From the NCBI GenBank assembly GCA_020744425.1, contig JAGMUV010000006.1:3348001-3412000 (forward strand): a DNA stretch of 64,000 nt, in the 5' to 3' direction. Each line of letters begins with the position of its first letter. The stretch's first letter is position 1. Shown here in pieces: positions 42,600 through 53,248 of this stretch. The translations under genes were made by a program, and so were the position numbers. Source of the stretch: Dactylonectria macrodidyma (Eukaryota > Ascomycota > Sordariomycetes > Hypocreales > Nectriaceae). Below the pieces are notes generated by a model, which saw only the letters and a list, made by a program, of their open reading frames with translations, did not search any database and was not told the origin of the DNA.

Positions 42600-44113
42600 G
42601 CCAAGTAATGGACCACCTATCTTCGGTAAATGATTATTAAATGTATTCCGCAACAGAATCACTATTTCATGAACAAGTGATGTTGTGACTATTTTGTATT
42701 GGGCCGTCGCAGCTACCCAACAATAATGATCCTAGAACTATTCTCAGGAAAGAGCCTTTTCCTTGTTTTTTTGAATCCATGCCTAAACCACAGCACTGAG
42801 AGCCATAAATGACACCCAACATAGCTTGATTTGAATGCGGCGTACAATCTTTCACGATTCAGCCATTGGCAAGCTGGTCTCCATGCGTGACTACGGTGGA
42901 CATCCCGTTGAGACACTTAGGACAGTGAGATGAAACGCTAGTGATTTAAGTGATCCCCTCGCCAGGGATCGTTATCTTGCTTAGTCTTTCAAGCCTTATT
43001 CACAAAAAATCAATCACCTCACGTGTTGACGGCATCATCACTCGAGGGACCAAGGACATCAGGTTTGACCTATCCTAGACTCACTACTTGATAATATGAC
43101 CCGGCCGATATCCAACTCTCTCCTGTAAAAAGTTTCCTTGACACGCGCTGTTAGTCCTTTCCCGGCGGTGGGGGGGTTTCATAGGCCAAATGACCACATA
43201 AAGCCACCAGGGCGCCATGGGCCTCCTAACAGCAGCAATCAGAGAAGGAGTTTCAAGGGGTTCGCCTTCTCTAGCACCCGTTTGTTAGATCTAATGGCAA
43301 AACCTCAGAACGGGACACCTTAGGTATCAGAAGACTATGCTGTTAGTGTGATGACTGGGCTTATCCTACGGCTGTAGGGTAGGCACAGGACGTGGTCTGT
43401 CTTACAGGTAACACATCTCCACCTTTTTGATACACGCGCTAAGTGTCATTGTATCTGGTGATCTCAAGCTTCGGTTGTCTTTTTAGGACGAGAATTGCAC
43501 TTTGGTTCTCAAAAGCGATTGCCTCTTCGAGTCAGCACTAGGAGAGAGGGAATTGGCCAAACTGCCCAAATGTGGCAGGTCTATCCCCATCGTTGATCTT
43601 CTGGCGGATGACACAATGATGGTTTCCGGCTAGAGCGGGCATCTGTCAGAGAAATGACATGTTTCATCTCTCGCTTTTTTCATCCTTAACCAGATTCATC
43701 TAATACTTTTCTTTTTTCGACTCGTTAGCCCTCGGGAGTTACTTGCCTTTTCAAACAAAGGCTCGTGGCACACTAACCATAAATGAGAGCGATTACCTCT
43801 TCGAGCTAGTGTCGGGAAATGCTTCAAATCGATATGGGTTACAGAGGCTATTCTAGGCATAGTGCAAAACTAAGATATCTGTCAAACTCGTCTTACCAAA
43901 TTGGTACCCTTCGTTTGCGACCGGTTCATCACATCTCGAAGTCCCATTTGCGCCTCTTCAAACGGAGATGGATGCCCGATTGTAGCACTGCAATACTAAA
44001 CAGCATAAATGTCCATCTCGTTTTACCTTGAGCAGTCCTTCAATCAGTTCTCAACCAGTTCGCATCCCGTACTGCACTCCTTCTTTCATTCAACTCCACT
44101 TACGTCGTTCACA
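42600..44113. other. Intergenic, no gene supported
   Basis: 1.5 kb between tandem plus-strand genes. A G7 run lies near 43169. GCGATT(G/A)CCTCTTCGAG occurs twice (about 43513 and 43790). No exon-like frame recognised. Confidence 0.45.
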
Positions 44114-44626
44114 ATGGCAACCAGTGTGCTCAGCAAAGATGCCCCTGCTCCGAGCCCTCTTATGTCACAGGCTGTGACTTACAACGGCATAGTATACTGT
44201 TCTGGCTCCCTCGGCATCGATCCTAGCACCGGCAAGTTCGCGGAGGGTACTGTCACCGATCGCACTGTACGTTTGACCACCGTGAATCCAAATGATCCGC
44301 CCATGTGATTTCGCCTGCGCTAAGTCAATCCCTGCCAGGCACAAGCCTTGAAGAACCTGGAGGCAGTGCTCAAAGCCGCTGGATCCAGTCTGGAAAATGT
44401 CCTCAAAGTCAACATCTTCCTGTCTAGTATTGACTATTATGGAGGTGTGAATGACGCGTACGCAAAGTTTTTCACACAAGAAGTCAAACCAGTAGGTTTT
44501 CACATTTCTAAAAGACTTACTTGGACTCTCTCTGACGATCTTCGATGATAGTGTCGAACTTGTGTCATAGTGGCTGAGTTACCCCTAGGTGCTGAGGTAG
44601 AGATTGAGGCAACGGCGTATCTATGA
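44114..44626 (+). CDS. RidA/YjgF family protein, second copy
   Basis: Three exons (44114-44266, 44339-44491, 44552-44626; introns 72 and 60 bp), all phase 0, giving 126 residues. Landmarks: SPLMSQAVTYNGIVYCSGSLG, EGTVTDRT, ALKNLEAVLKAAGSSLENV, the conserved Arg (CRTC) and the C-terminal GAEVEIEATAYL, which keeps the Glu that the other RidA has as Asp. It resembles the Hmf1/Mmf1-like fungal type. Intron positions differ from those of the copy at 31083, so the two are not a recent tandem duplication. Likely role: hydrolysis of imine intermediates released by amine- or amino-acid-consuming enzymes nearby. Confidence 0.9.
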
Positions 44627-45375
44627 CGAGTTAGGAAGCTTGCCTCCAAAAGGCCTTGGCGAATAGAAAAAAATTCCGGACGATATGAGTGGGCTTGTTC
44701 GGTGCTAGTTCGCGATGTGTGCAAGCCTGCGAACCAAGCCTGAACATGTGTGGGCTTGTTATGTAATGTATGGTACGTTCACTTTGGGAAATATCCAAAT
44801 AAATTATCTCTTCCGATAAACTATTTACCATAATTGTCGGTGTTCGAAAGCTGCTCAATCGGTTGTGGCATATAGTCGCGTGTTTGTGTACAACGGCTTT
44901 GATGATGCTTGCGGGCACCAGCGCCGCGCAGTGACTTAGTTCAGTGCTTGAAAGTGCGTTCTGTAGCAATCTCTTCAAGTCTCGGCACATCGATGGGCTA
45001 CAAATCTTGCTTGGATTTGGGGTGATGAGGTCTAGGAGACATCATATGCCCCTGAACTTCGACCCCGCCTCCAGCCCGATGTCCCCATGCCTGTACGGTC
45101 AGCAGCCCCCTCCGTAGGATGCTCCGGCCCATGCCCGTTGGGTTTCAATTTGTCAAGGAGAAGCTAGAATCACATATAATTAAAACGAACATGTCTGGGG
45201 CTACGGTGAAGAAATGTAGACGTCATAGAGCACATCTTTAAATCTGTGAATGCTAGAAGTAAAAGGAGTGAATGATTGTACATGTTGATTTCTATACTTG
45301 AGGTTTCAATAGAGTATGGGCAAGAATAGTGATGCTAAGTTGATTCCCATCGAGGATTCATCGCCGAGACATCTC
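44627..45375. other. Intergenic between convergent genes
   Basis: 749 bp between the 3' ends of RidA and the aldolase; no supported feature. Confidence 0.4.
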
Positions 45376-46396
45376 TCATTCCAAGAACGCTCCGTTCGAG
45401 ACGGCAAGCTCATATTCATAATCGGGCTGGAAGTCGGAATATAGTCCACCCTGAATACGTTAATTACATGCCATATATAAACGAGTTCAATGAATACTTA
45501 CTGGGTTGCTCGTAATTTGGTAGGTGAACTTGGCGGCATTCTCAGTAACCAAAACTTTCTGCAGGCCATTGGCGGCAGCAGCTTCAACCTTTAGCTGCAT
45601 CTCACAGCATGCTTCCAACAGGGAAAAGAGATAGGCGGCTTCATCGACTGTCTTTCCCACCGTTAACAGGCCGTGGTTTTGTAAAATGAGCCCTTTGCCC
45701 CTAGGTCCAAGCGTAGCTGCGAGCCTCTCGGCTTCCTTTGGGTCCAAGACGACTCCACCAAAATCTTGATACACCTGGTGAGCTTCCCCGTAAAAGTTGC
45801 AAGCGTCTTGGTGGAGCATATCTAATCGTTTGCCGAAGCTTGCCCATGCACGGCCGTTGATTGAGTGCGCATGACAAGCTGCGTTGACGTGCGGGTGGGC
45901 ATCGTGAATGTGGCTGTGAATCTGGAAACCTGCGGTATTGGCTGGTTTAGATGTGTTACCCCCTATGGCTTCGCCTTTATGGTTGAGTAAAATTAAGTCG
46001 GAAACTTTCATGAGACCAAAGTGGTGAGCGAGACTGATCCGCATAGCGATGTTAGAATTCGCAATGTGTATGTGCTGTGGAACTGTTGACATACGGATTT
46101 GTCCAAAAGCAGTCCGTATGTTCTGGATCACGCAGGGATATGTGCCCTGCTAGGCCTTCGGTGTAGCCTTTGCGTGCGAAGACCCTAAAGGCTCCTGCCA
46201 TGTGCTCAAGCATCCATCGTCGCTGCTTCTCGAAATCATTGAACTGAGGCGGTCCCTGAAGAATCACACCTTGCGAAAGGCTCTGGAGAGCATTACCCTC
46301 ATCGACAGAAGCTTGAGAAGTATGGCTTCTTGTTGATCTCTCCGTATCTTTTTTCTTGTTTGTGGTGGTGATGACAGTGACAGTCGAGCTAGCCAT
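45376..46396 (-). CDS. Class II aldolase/adducin-domain protein
   Basis: Three exons (46396-46095, 46033-45502, 45450-45376; introns 61 and 51 bp) give 302 residues. The N-terminal 60 residues are polar and Thr/Lys-rich. The domain then shows RWMLEHMAGAFRVFARKGYTEGLAGHISLRDP-type sequence (46270-46120), HHFGLMKVSDLILLNHKGE, metal-site histidines in HPHVNAACHAHSINGRAWAS, and LQNHGLLTVG with the third His. The C-terminal exon encodes DYEYELAVSNGAFLE. These proteins make or break C-C bonds in hydroxy-keto acids or phosphorylated sugars through a Zn2+ enolate, though many fungal members are uncharacterised. It is head-to-head with a ketopantoate-reductase-like gene, suggesting that one makes the substrate of the other. 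Confidence 0.9.
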
Positions 46397-47450
46397 GATG
46401 AATGACCGGACTAGGAATGAGATTGGATGATTGAGAGGATGGTAACTGAAATTGTGTTGTGATAGTGACTAACTGAGACGCTTCATTTGATGTGGACATC
46501 GAAATAGGCATGCATTAATAGGAAAAGCCTTGGACTTATTTACTCAAGATCGAATGGCAAAGTGTCAGCGTACAAAACCATCTTGGGAGCCACTTGCCAT
46601 AAGCAGTCAGTTGCCGCATTTGAAATCCAGCCGTCAAGAAACTAAGTTTCAAATGGGTTTGATGAATTACGAAATTCTTTCCGTCCTAAGACGCTCTGGC
46701 TATCTCCTATTTCGCCCATTACATTATGACAACCGGTCTAGAACCAATCCCCATATCCTCTCACCTGAACATATTGACTTAGACATCCAACAAATGACGC
46801 ACGACATTACGTTGTCGAGTTGGAGAACCGAGCAGCTGTTATTGGGTAGACGATACTGACACTGAGCAAGCCTAGTTGTCTTGGTGTCTGCTTGAGAAGA
46901 CTAGGAATGATCTAGCCCCCAACAGATATCAATCTTCATGATTGTACGGGAAAATAACAGCAACAGATAGCGTAATTTCCCAATTTAACCATACGTTCAT
47001 CTAGCCTGCCCTATGCACAAACTTCTGGCTAGGGGTTGTGGAAACAGTGGAGATAATCCAATATCTACCAAATCAGACACTGTCGCTATGAGCTGCCAAT
47101 CTTAGATTATACACATCGGGAGAAGTCATTTTTCCATCATCAGATAGCTACGCGCTAACCAAAAGCGGATGGACTTATGTTTCTGGGTTTACTAACAAGA
47201 TTCGGTGAAGCGATTGAGCAAATCATACTGCTCTCCCACTAACTAGTCTTGGAGAGGCGGGGCTGCGGGTAGATGCGGATTCTCCGCAAAATCCTTGTGG
47301 AGCTAATTCCCTATTCAGAATTGCGGAATGTTGGAGATGATTACATAGGGATATTTGAAGCTGTGGCAAGGCGTTATATAGAGTTGCGGGTAGAGTGTCA
47401 TTTTTACGCGTCACTCACCCTTTCCGTCACTACTGCAAATTTCAACCAGT
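46397..47450. promoter_or_regulatory. Bidirectional upstream region, aldolase and reductase
   Basis: 1.05 kb between divergent start codons. TATATA at 47375-47380 is about 70 bp before the reductase ATG. A palindromic CGG-N5-CCG element (see next) lies 164 bp upstream of the same ATG. Confidence 0.4.
47275..47287. promoter_or_regulatory. Perfect palindrome GCGGA-TTC-TCCGC (CGG-N5-CCG)
   Basis: Inverted CGG triplets with a 5-bp spacer inside a 13-bp perfect inverted repeat, the general form of a Zn2Cys6 dimer site. It sits between the divergent aldolase and reductase genes. Binding is inferred. Confidence 0.35.
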
Positions 47451-48618
47451 ATGGCGTCCTCTACACAAAACAAAGCAAACATACTCCTCCTCGGAGGTGG
47501 AGGTGTCGGTACAATTGTCTCGCTCAACATTGAGTCGGGTGGCCAAGGGGCCGTCACTGCCGTGTTGAGATCAAACTTTCAAGTTGTCAACGATGAAGGA
47601 TACAAAATCCATAGCGTCGATCATGGCAAACTGACGGGATGGAAACCCACGAAAGGTGATTTGATTTTGGCACCTGAACCGAATATGCCGTGATAGACTA
47701 ACAACTTTCAAGTCATCAACTCTATTCCTGATGTCGCAAAAGAATCATTAAGACCGTTCGACTATGTTATCACCACGACCAAGAACTGCCCCGACGTCCC
47801 TCCAAGTCTCCCAGATCTCATTGCCCCAGCTGTCACACCTGCTCACACCGTCATTGTTATGATTCAAAACGGATTGAACATTGAGAAGTCTATGTTCGAA
47901 AGATTTCCGCAGAACATTGTCCTATCAGGTGTTTCCATGATCGGCTCACATGAGGGACAGCTGGGCGAAATCATCCATGATGACCATGACATCCTATACT
48001 TAGGCGCGTTCCACAATCCCAATTTCCCAGATAGCGAAAAGGAAGTTGCGGCAGCTCAAGAGTTCATACGTATCTACGGTGCGGCAGGCAAGACCAATGT
48101 CCAATTTTCTGAGGATGTCCCCTGGTCAAGATGGCGGAAGCTTATCTTTAATGGGGTTATGAATCCCCTATGTGCCATCACACGTCTGGACTCGTCACGA
48201 GTCAGACTGACAGATAGCTTGGTGGAGGGGCTGGTGAGACCAGCCATGAAGGAGGTCTATGAAACTGCGAGCAAGTTGGGCCATCATTTACCGGAAGACA
48301 TCATTGATACAATGATTAACCTGGATCCCATGGATCTGTACCTGAAACCCAGCATGCAATGCGATATCGAGAAAGTAAGCACCACAGGTCCACTGCTGTC
48401 TTCTAAATACGATCTTGGAACGTTGAAGAGCTGACTTGGGCACGAAGGGAAATCTTATGGAGGTGGAGCTCCTGGTGGGAGAACCGTTGAGAGAGGCAGA
48501 GAAACTTGGCGTTCCGACACCTAACCTGAAAGTGATATATGAAATCTGCAAAGCTTTGCAGTGGAGAACTAAGGAGGCAAAGGGGCTAGTCACTGTCCCT
48601 CCAGAGAGGAAAGTGTGA
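47451..48618 (+). CDS. Ketopantoate reductase-like (ApbA/PanE family) oxidoreductase
   Basis: Three exons (47451-47655, 47713-48374, 48448-48618; introns 57 and 73 bp) give 345 residues. The N-terminal Rossmann motif is ILLLGGGGVGTIVSL; then TTTKNC, VIVMIQNGLNIE, the catalytic-Lys region WRKLIFNGVMNPLCAI, and the C-terminal KGNLMEVELLVGEPLREA, in which the Glu of the ELLVG stretch is conserved. The family reduces 2-keto acids with NADPH, classically ketopantoate to pantoate; fungal paralogues in clusters often act on other branched 2-keto acids. It is head-to-head with a class II aldolase. With a GABA/beta-alanine-type aminotransferase nearby, a pantothenate-like chemistry is conceivable but unproven. 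Confidence 0.9.
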
Positions 48619-49145
48619 TCAAGTTTAAGCTCTGCAAGCGATGCACTGAAACCAGACAAATAAGGCATGGAGAAAAAGTGAGTTTAGCATAGCATTTATG
48701 CCTGTGCCTGTCAGCCTAGACATCAATGACTTCAATCCAAAAGAACAAAAAGCCAAGCTGTGAGAAAGACGATCCTGCAATGCCCCTAATGCGAAAATGA
48801 TTGAGTTTCCTAGATCGCCATTTTGCTCTTCTCTTCCTATGTCTCCCCAATTCATCTTCCAACTGATGGCCAGCAATGGCTAATTAATGGTAATGCCAAC
48901 TTTAGCGAACATGCCGGATCCAGATAGGTCTGGTCATGCCACGATGTCGCCGTCACGACATCTCTCTCTTTGCCATCCTAGGTCAAGTTCAGGGGTCTTC
49001 AAGAAGCCGCAGAGCTCTTCCCATGAGGCTTTCAAACCACACCGTCACATGGTCAGGTCGGCCTATCTACAGAGCCTACCCTTACGACTTGCCGCAAACA
49101 ACCCAAACCGTTGGATTCGGCAAGGGCACTAAGCAGCAACCATTA
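48619..49145. other. Intergenic between convergent genes
   Basis: 527 bp between the reductase and the regulator stop codons. A frame at 49022-49181 encodes a Tyr/Pro/Thr-rich peptide overlapping the regulator end; I do not support it as a gene. Confidence 0.4.
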
Positions 49146-51283
49146 TCAAGTAAGTATGAGGTGCACCCCGCGCAAGGCTGAAAAGACAGCCGGAGTACTA
49201 GACTGTGCCCATATATTTATGAGAACATCCTTGCAAAAATTGGAAGTCCAGATTCCTTCTTCGCTGATGGTGTTAAACCACTGTAAAAAGCGACCCTGAA
49301 GAGCTTTGCCCATCGCTTCAGAACCCGCCATGAAGGCGGGCCAAGGCATATGTCCGGTTCGAAGGTTGTGTCTTTGCTTGGCATTCTCAATTTCCTCCAA
49401 ATGATAAATGACCTCGTGGACATATGGCTGAAACCGTCTCTGGTGAAGATTCTGAGCTTTGCGGCTGTAGAAAATAATTATTGCTTGGTGATAAGCTCGT
49501 GTGTAGTGTTGCATGACCAACCGATTCCCCTCAGAAACGGGTGCTGTTTCCAGACGAGCCACTGCTTCTTCAACAGGCCATTCTAGTATTTCGTCTTCCA
49601 ACTTCTGAACGGCTAATTTCATTGAAGGGTTTGGTGTATTTCCATCCGTGTCTAGCTCGAATTCGGAGTTGCCTAGTATTCTGGTTGCTTTCCGTAGCAG
49701 GAGGAATAGACTCTCGGGAACACCGTATGTCATCTCAAGAGACCCACAACCAAAATCCGGGCGAGTCTCTCGCAATATCATGAGTTCTGCAACGTCTTTG
49801 GGGCCTTCATCATCAGCAGCAGCAGACAAGGCTGGGCTGCGAGTGGTCGACGTAGGGCTATGGTTTGGTTGAGCACACAACAGGTCGGTGGCTTCTTGCA
49901 TGGTCCTCAAGTAGAGAAATATTACGTGTAAACCTTTGGTAGTGTCGGAAATTTCGTGGCGACGTTTAACGAGATGCCCTCGAATCAAAGTCTCGGTGGC
50001 TTGTAGGTGAATTTCCGATGTGCTGGTATCACCTGAGATGACCTGAAATCGCTTAGAGCAGGAAAAATGACGGAATTGGTAGGTTAGAATACTCACGTCA
50101 ATCGTGACCATGCATAGCATTGCTGCAAGCAGTTCGTTGTAGACATGGTCGGCAACTTCCGTCGACGAGTCGCCGACACAGTTCTCTAGTAACTTCAAGG
50201 CCTCGCACTTGTAGTGAGAAGCTACATGGCCCCACCTGCGACTTTCGTTTTCAGAGGAGTGAACATTCCGTAGATTGTATGCACTGATGGTCAATATTGC
50301 GTGGAGAAGAGCTCTCCGCGACACCGGCACGTCATCCATAATCTCGAGTTCTGTAGCGCATTGCAGCGCGCGAGGAAGATGAAAATCTTTCCAGGGAGAT
50401 GTTGGAATGTCTAGGGGGCTGAATATGGGCAGGACATTTTGCACATAGTTGCGGAGCAATTGTTTCACGTCCGCTCTCAAAAAGAAGGCCTCAGGTGAAC
50501 CTCCATTAGAAGGAGTCATGGAGGCAGTAGGTTGCATCCCGAGAGGTGTTTGCTGGTTAATGAGCGCTGTGTTAAACCCATCTGGGGCGTCTGGAGCATC
50601 TGCAACATCTGCGGCTTGATTCTGGCCAGATAGTGGGCCAATTGTGATTGATACGGTGGTGCTGCTGATGCTGCCCGTCTGTTGGGAACTAGGATTAATA
50701 TTCGTGGTTATGTTTTCGAGGAAATTCTGATCGCTAGCATCATTGACAAATTGGTGCTGGAGGCCGAGGAGACTTTGATCCTCAGGGAGGGTATGCTGAG
50801 TGTCATCGACGCCTTCACCGCCATCGCGGAACGCGTTTGGCGAGCATGTAGCTACATTCTCCCCATCGAGGGGGGGTAGCTGCGGCGCTTCATCAGTACT
50901 CTCCAAGCAGAATACCGAGAACGGCCCACAGGACTTGGGTATTGAGTGAGCAGCAGCACCATCAATGATAGACAAGGCCGACTCAATGCTCAGCGATTCC
51001 AGTCTTGAAACTATAGAGATGTTAGTTTGTGTCATGAAGTGCGCGGTCAAAGTGTCATACCAGGGAGAAGCCTTCTCCTCTGCAAGCCTTGCACCGCGGC
51101 TGGTGCATCCTTGTCCCGAGGGCCGTCAATAGACATAGGCCTCAGCCACTGAAGCCTTGTATGATACCCTTCGCAAGTGATTCCCTTTATCTGACACTGA
51201 CCGCACTCTGGCTTTCCTTCATCGCACTTCAACCTTCGTGCCCGACAAGTCCAGCAGCCTGTGAAGGTTTTCTGTTTGCGCAT
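49146..51283 (-). CDS. Zn2Cys6 transcription factor with fungal-specific domain
   Basis: Three exons (51283-51061, 51010-50097, 50042-49146; introns 50 and 54 bp) give 677 residues. The first exon carries the zinc cluster with Cys10, 13, 20, 27, 30 and 37 (GCWTCRARRLKCDEG, C-x2-C-x6-C-x6-C-x2-C-x6-C). The second intron is in frame and would otherwise add 18 residues; it starts GTGAGT and ends TTTCAG, so I remove it. A Ser/Gln-rich linker leads to the fungal-specific regulator domain (LPRALQCATELEIMDDV, SRRALLHAILTISAYNLRN), resembling arginine-metabolism-type ArcA/ARG81-like regulators. It is head-to-head with the pyrroline-carboxylate reductase (787 bp apart), the likely place for a local regulator of proline- or arginine-related genes. 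Confidence 0.88.
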
Positions 51284-52070
51284 CCTTGCAAGCAGACAGA
51301 GGGCAACGCAACCCTAGCAACTAAGCAAGCCGTGCTGCGGTATTACGATATTGGCTAGATATTGACCCTCGTGACGGCAGCGAAGGCAGCGGCAGGGCGA
51401 GCGTATGGAATCGTTTGCGGCGACATGGGACTAACTGATGGAGAGCTGTCGTTGGCTAGGTGACTAATCTGAAGTCTGTGGGGAATCGATGAGTCGTAGT
51501 AGATAAGGCCAAAGGTGGCTGACCCCTCACGCTTAGACCAGGTTCGATGATAAGCAACCGAGGACGGAACATGCCATGGGACTAGTCAACGGAGTACAGT
51601 CGGGACTTAGTCGTCTACTTAGACTAGTACCCTTCTCCACGCATACAGAGTAGTCCGAGTAGTACAGAGTTAGTAGTACGTACGGAGTAGTAGCACATAA
51701 TAACAATGGAGTGCCCGAAGGTAAGCGACGGTCCGCTCTCGGCCTTCACTCTCACATTTCCACCTGATAAGTAAAGCCCCAGCCAGTTTGGCGAATGAAT
51801 GACGTTTTCCCACTAAGCAAAGGGGAACTTTGCCGTATCTTCGGCTACCCGAAAACCGAAACTGGGACAATAAGATAAGCTTAAAGGGGCCGAATGTTTC
51901 GGTGAGCCCTTTCAGCGACCTTCTTCTGTGCTGTGCCAATTCAAAGTTCTTTGGGTGATTTGGTTTAATTGCCGAGGCAGCAAAAGCAACCCAGCCAAAT
52001 CGATGCATACACATCCATCCTTTCTTTTGTCCCTGTGCCCAAATTCTTAGCGTCATTTTTATCCTCCAAC
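51284..52070. promoter_or_regulatory. Divergent upstream region, regulator and reductase
   Basis: 787 bp. Contains clustered TAGTAC/CGGAGTA words (51590-51693). A CT-rich stretch precedes the reductase ATG at 52071. No gene recognised. Confidence 0.4.
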
Positions 52071-53067
52071 ATGACGCTAGATCAGACTCTTGCCATTGTC
52101 GGATGCGGTATGTCTATCCTCTCCTCTCCTCTCCTCTCCTCTCCTCTCCTCTCCTCTCCTCTCCTCTCCTCTCCTCCATTTCGATTCGCACATTACAAAA
52201 TATGCCCGGATCGCTGATTAAATGGCATGCTGATGAGCTGATGATATCGCAGGGAACATGGGGTCCGCAATCCTCAGCGGTTTGCTTGACGCGGCGCGCT
52301 CGCACCCAAACCCTCAAATATCAAGATTCATCGTTAGTACTAAAAGTGCCTCGTCTGCCGAACGCCTCCGAACCCAGTTCGCAGATGATAAACAGCGACT
52401 CCACGTTGCGCATTGCTACAACGTTCAAGCCATAGACGAAGCAGCTACCGTCATCCTCGCCTGTAAACCACACATGGCTGAGGAAATTCTGGCCGAGGAC
52501 GGGGTTAGGGAGGCACTCGCCGGCAAGTTCTTGATCAGTGTTCTAGGAGGCAAATCGCGTCGAGTTCTCGAGGGCTTGCTCCATAAAGATGGCGCGCCAA
52601 ATGATAAACCTTACATTGTTCGTGCCATGCCTAACATGGCAGCCCGGGTACGCCTATCTATGACCATTGTCGAGGAAAATCCTGCCCTACCCGCCGACCT
52701 CAGCAGTACTCTAACTTGGATTTTCGAGCAAATTGGGGAGGTCAAGATGTTGGCAACAAGCGAGTTCGATGTGGGCTCTATGCTCGTAGGATCATCGATG
52801 GCCGTGCTATCTGTGGGATTGGACGGCGTACTGGATGGATGTGTAATGGAGGGAATACGAAGGGCGGACGCTCTGCAAATGGCAGCGCAATGCCTTGCCG
52901 GGATGGCTGAGTTACTACGTCAGGGGGAGCATCCGGCGCAGTTCAGGGAGGCCGTCTCATCACCCAGAGGTTCTACTATAACGGGGATAATGACAGTTGA
53001 GAAGGCTGGAGTGAGAGGGACTTTTGCTCAATCAATTGTGGATGGAGCGAGGAGGTTACAGGAATAA
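52071..53067 (+). CDS. Pyrroline-carboxylate reductase (ProC family)
   Basis: Two exons (52071-52107, 52253-53067) with a 145-bp intron placed right after the first glycines of the Rossmann motif (LAIVGCGNMGSAIL). Total 283 residues, normal for ProC. Further landmarks: ILACKPHM, FLISVLGGKS, VRAMPNMAARV (the PN motif), and the C-terminal VSSPRGSTITGIMTVEKAGVRG signature with SSP-x-G. The enzyme reduces delta-1-pyrroline-5-carboxylate to proline with NAD(P)H; some family members in catabolic clusters reduce delta-1-pyrroline-2-carboxylate. A second biosynthetic-type function next to a racemase and oxidases favours the latter or another cyclic imine, but that is inference. The intron holds a pentanucleotide microsatellite. 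Confidence 0.93.
52121..52175 (+). repeat. (CTCCT)11 microsatellite inside an intron
   Basis: Eleven perfect CTCCT units, with partial units on both sides, inside the first intron of the pyrroline-carboxylate reductase gene, 13 bp after the donor. Length is likely polymorphic. Confidence 0.95.
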
Positions 53068-53248
53068 AGACATCTGGGATGCGACCCCACTGAGTGCATA
53101 AAACAAAGCAACAGATCTGGGTTTCTAGTCGCTCTTCTGAAACTTTGCTCTACATGTATAGCCCTCAGCGGTGCTTGGGTACTTGATGGCTAGTGTAATG
53201 GTGCGGGTGAACGACTGCTGATGGGTTTTTGTCAGGTGCATGAGACGT

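Noticed and set aside
43138..43152. 15-mer TTGACACGCGCTGTT, also at 53801-53815
   Set aside because: About two chance 15-mer matches are expected in 64 kb (roughly 2 x 10^9 pairs against 4^15), and flanks do not match.
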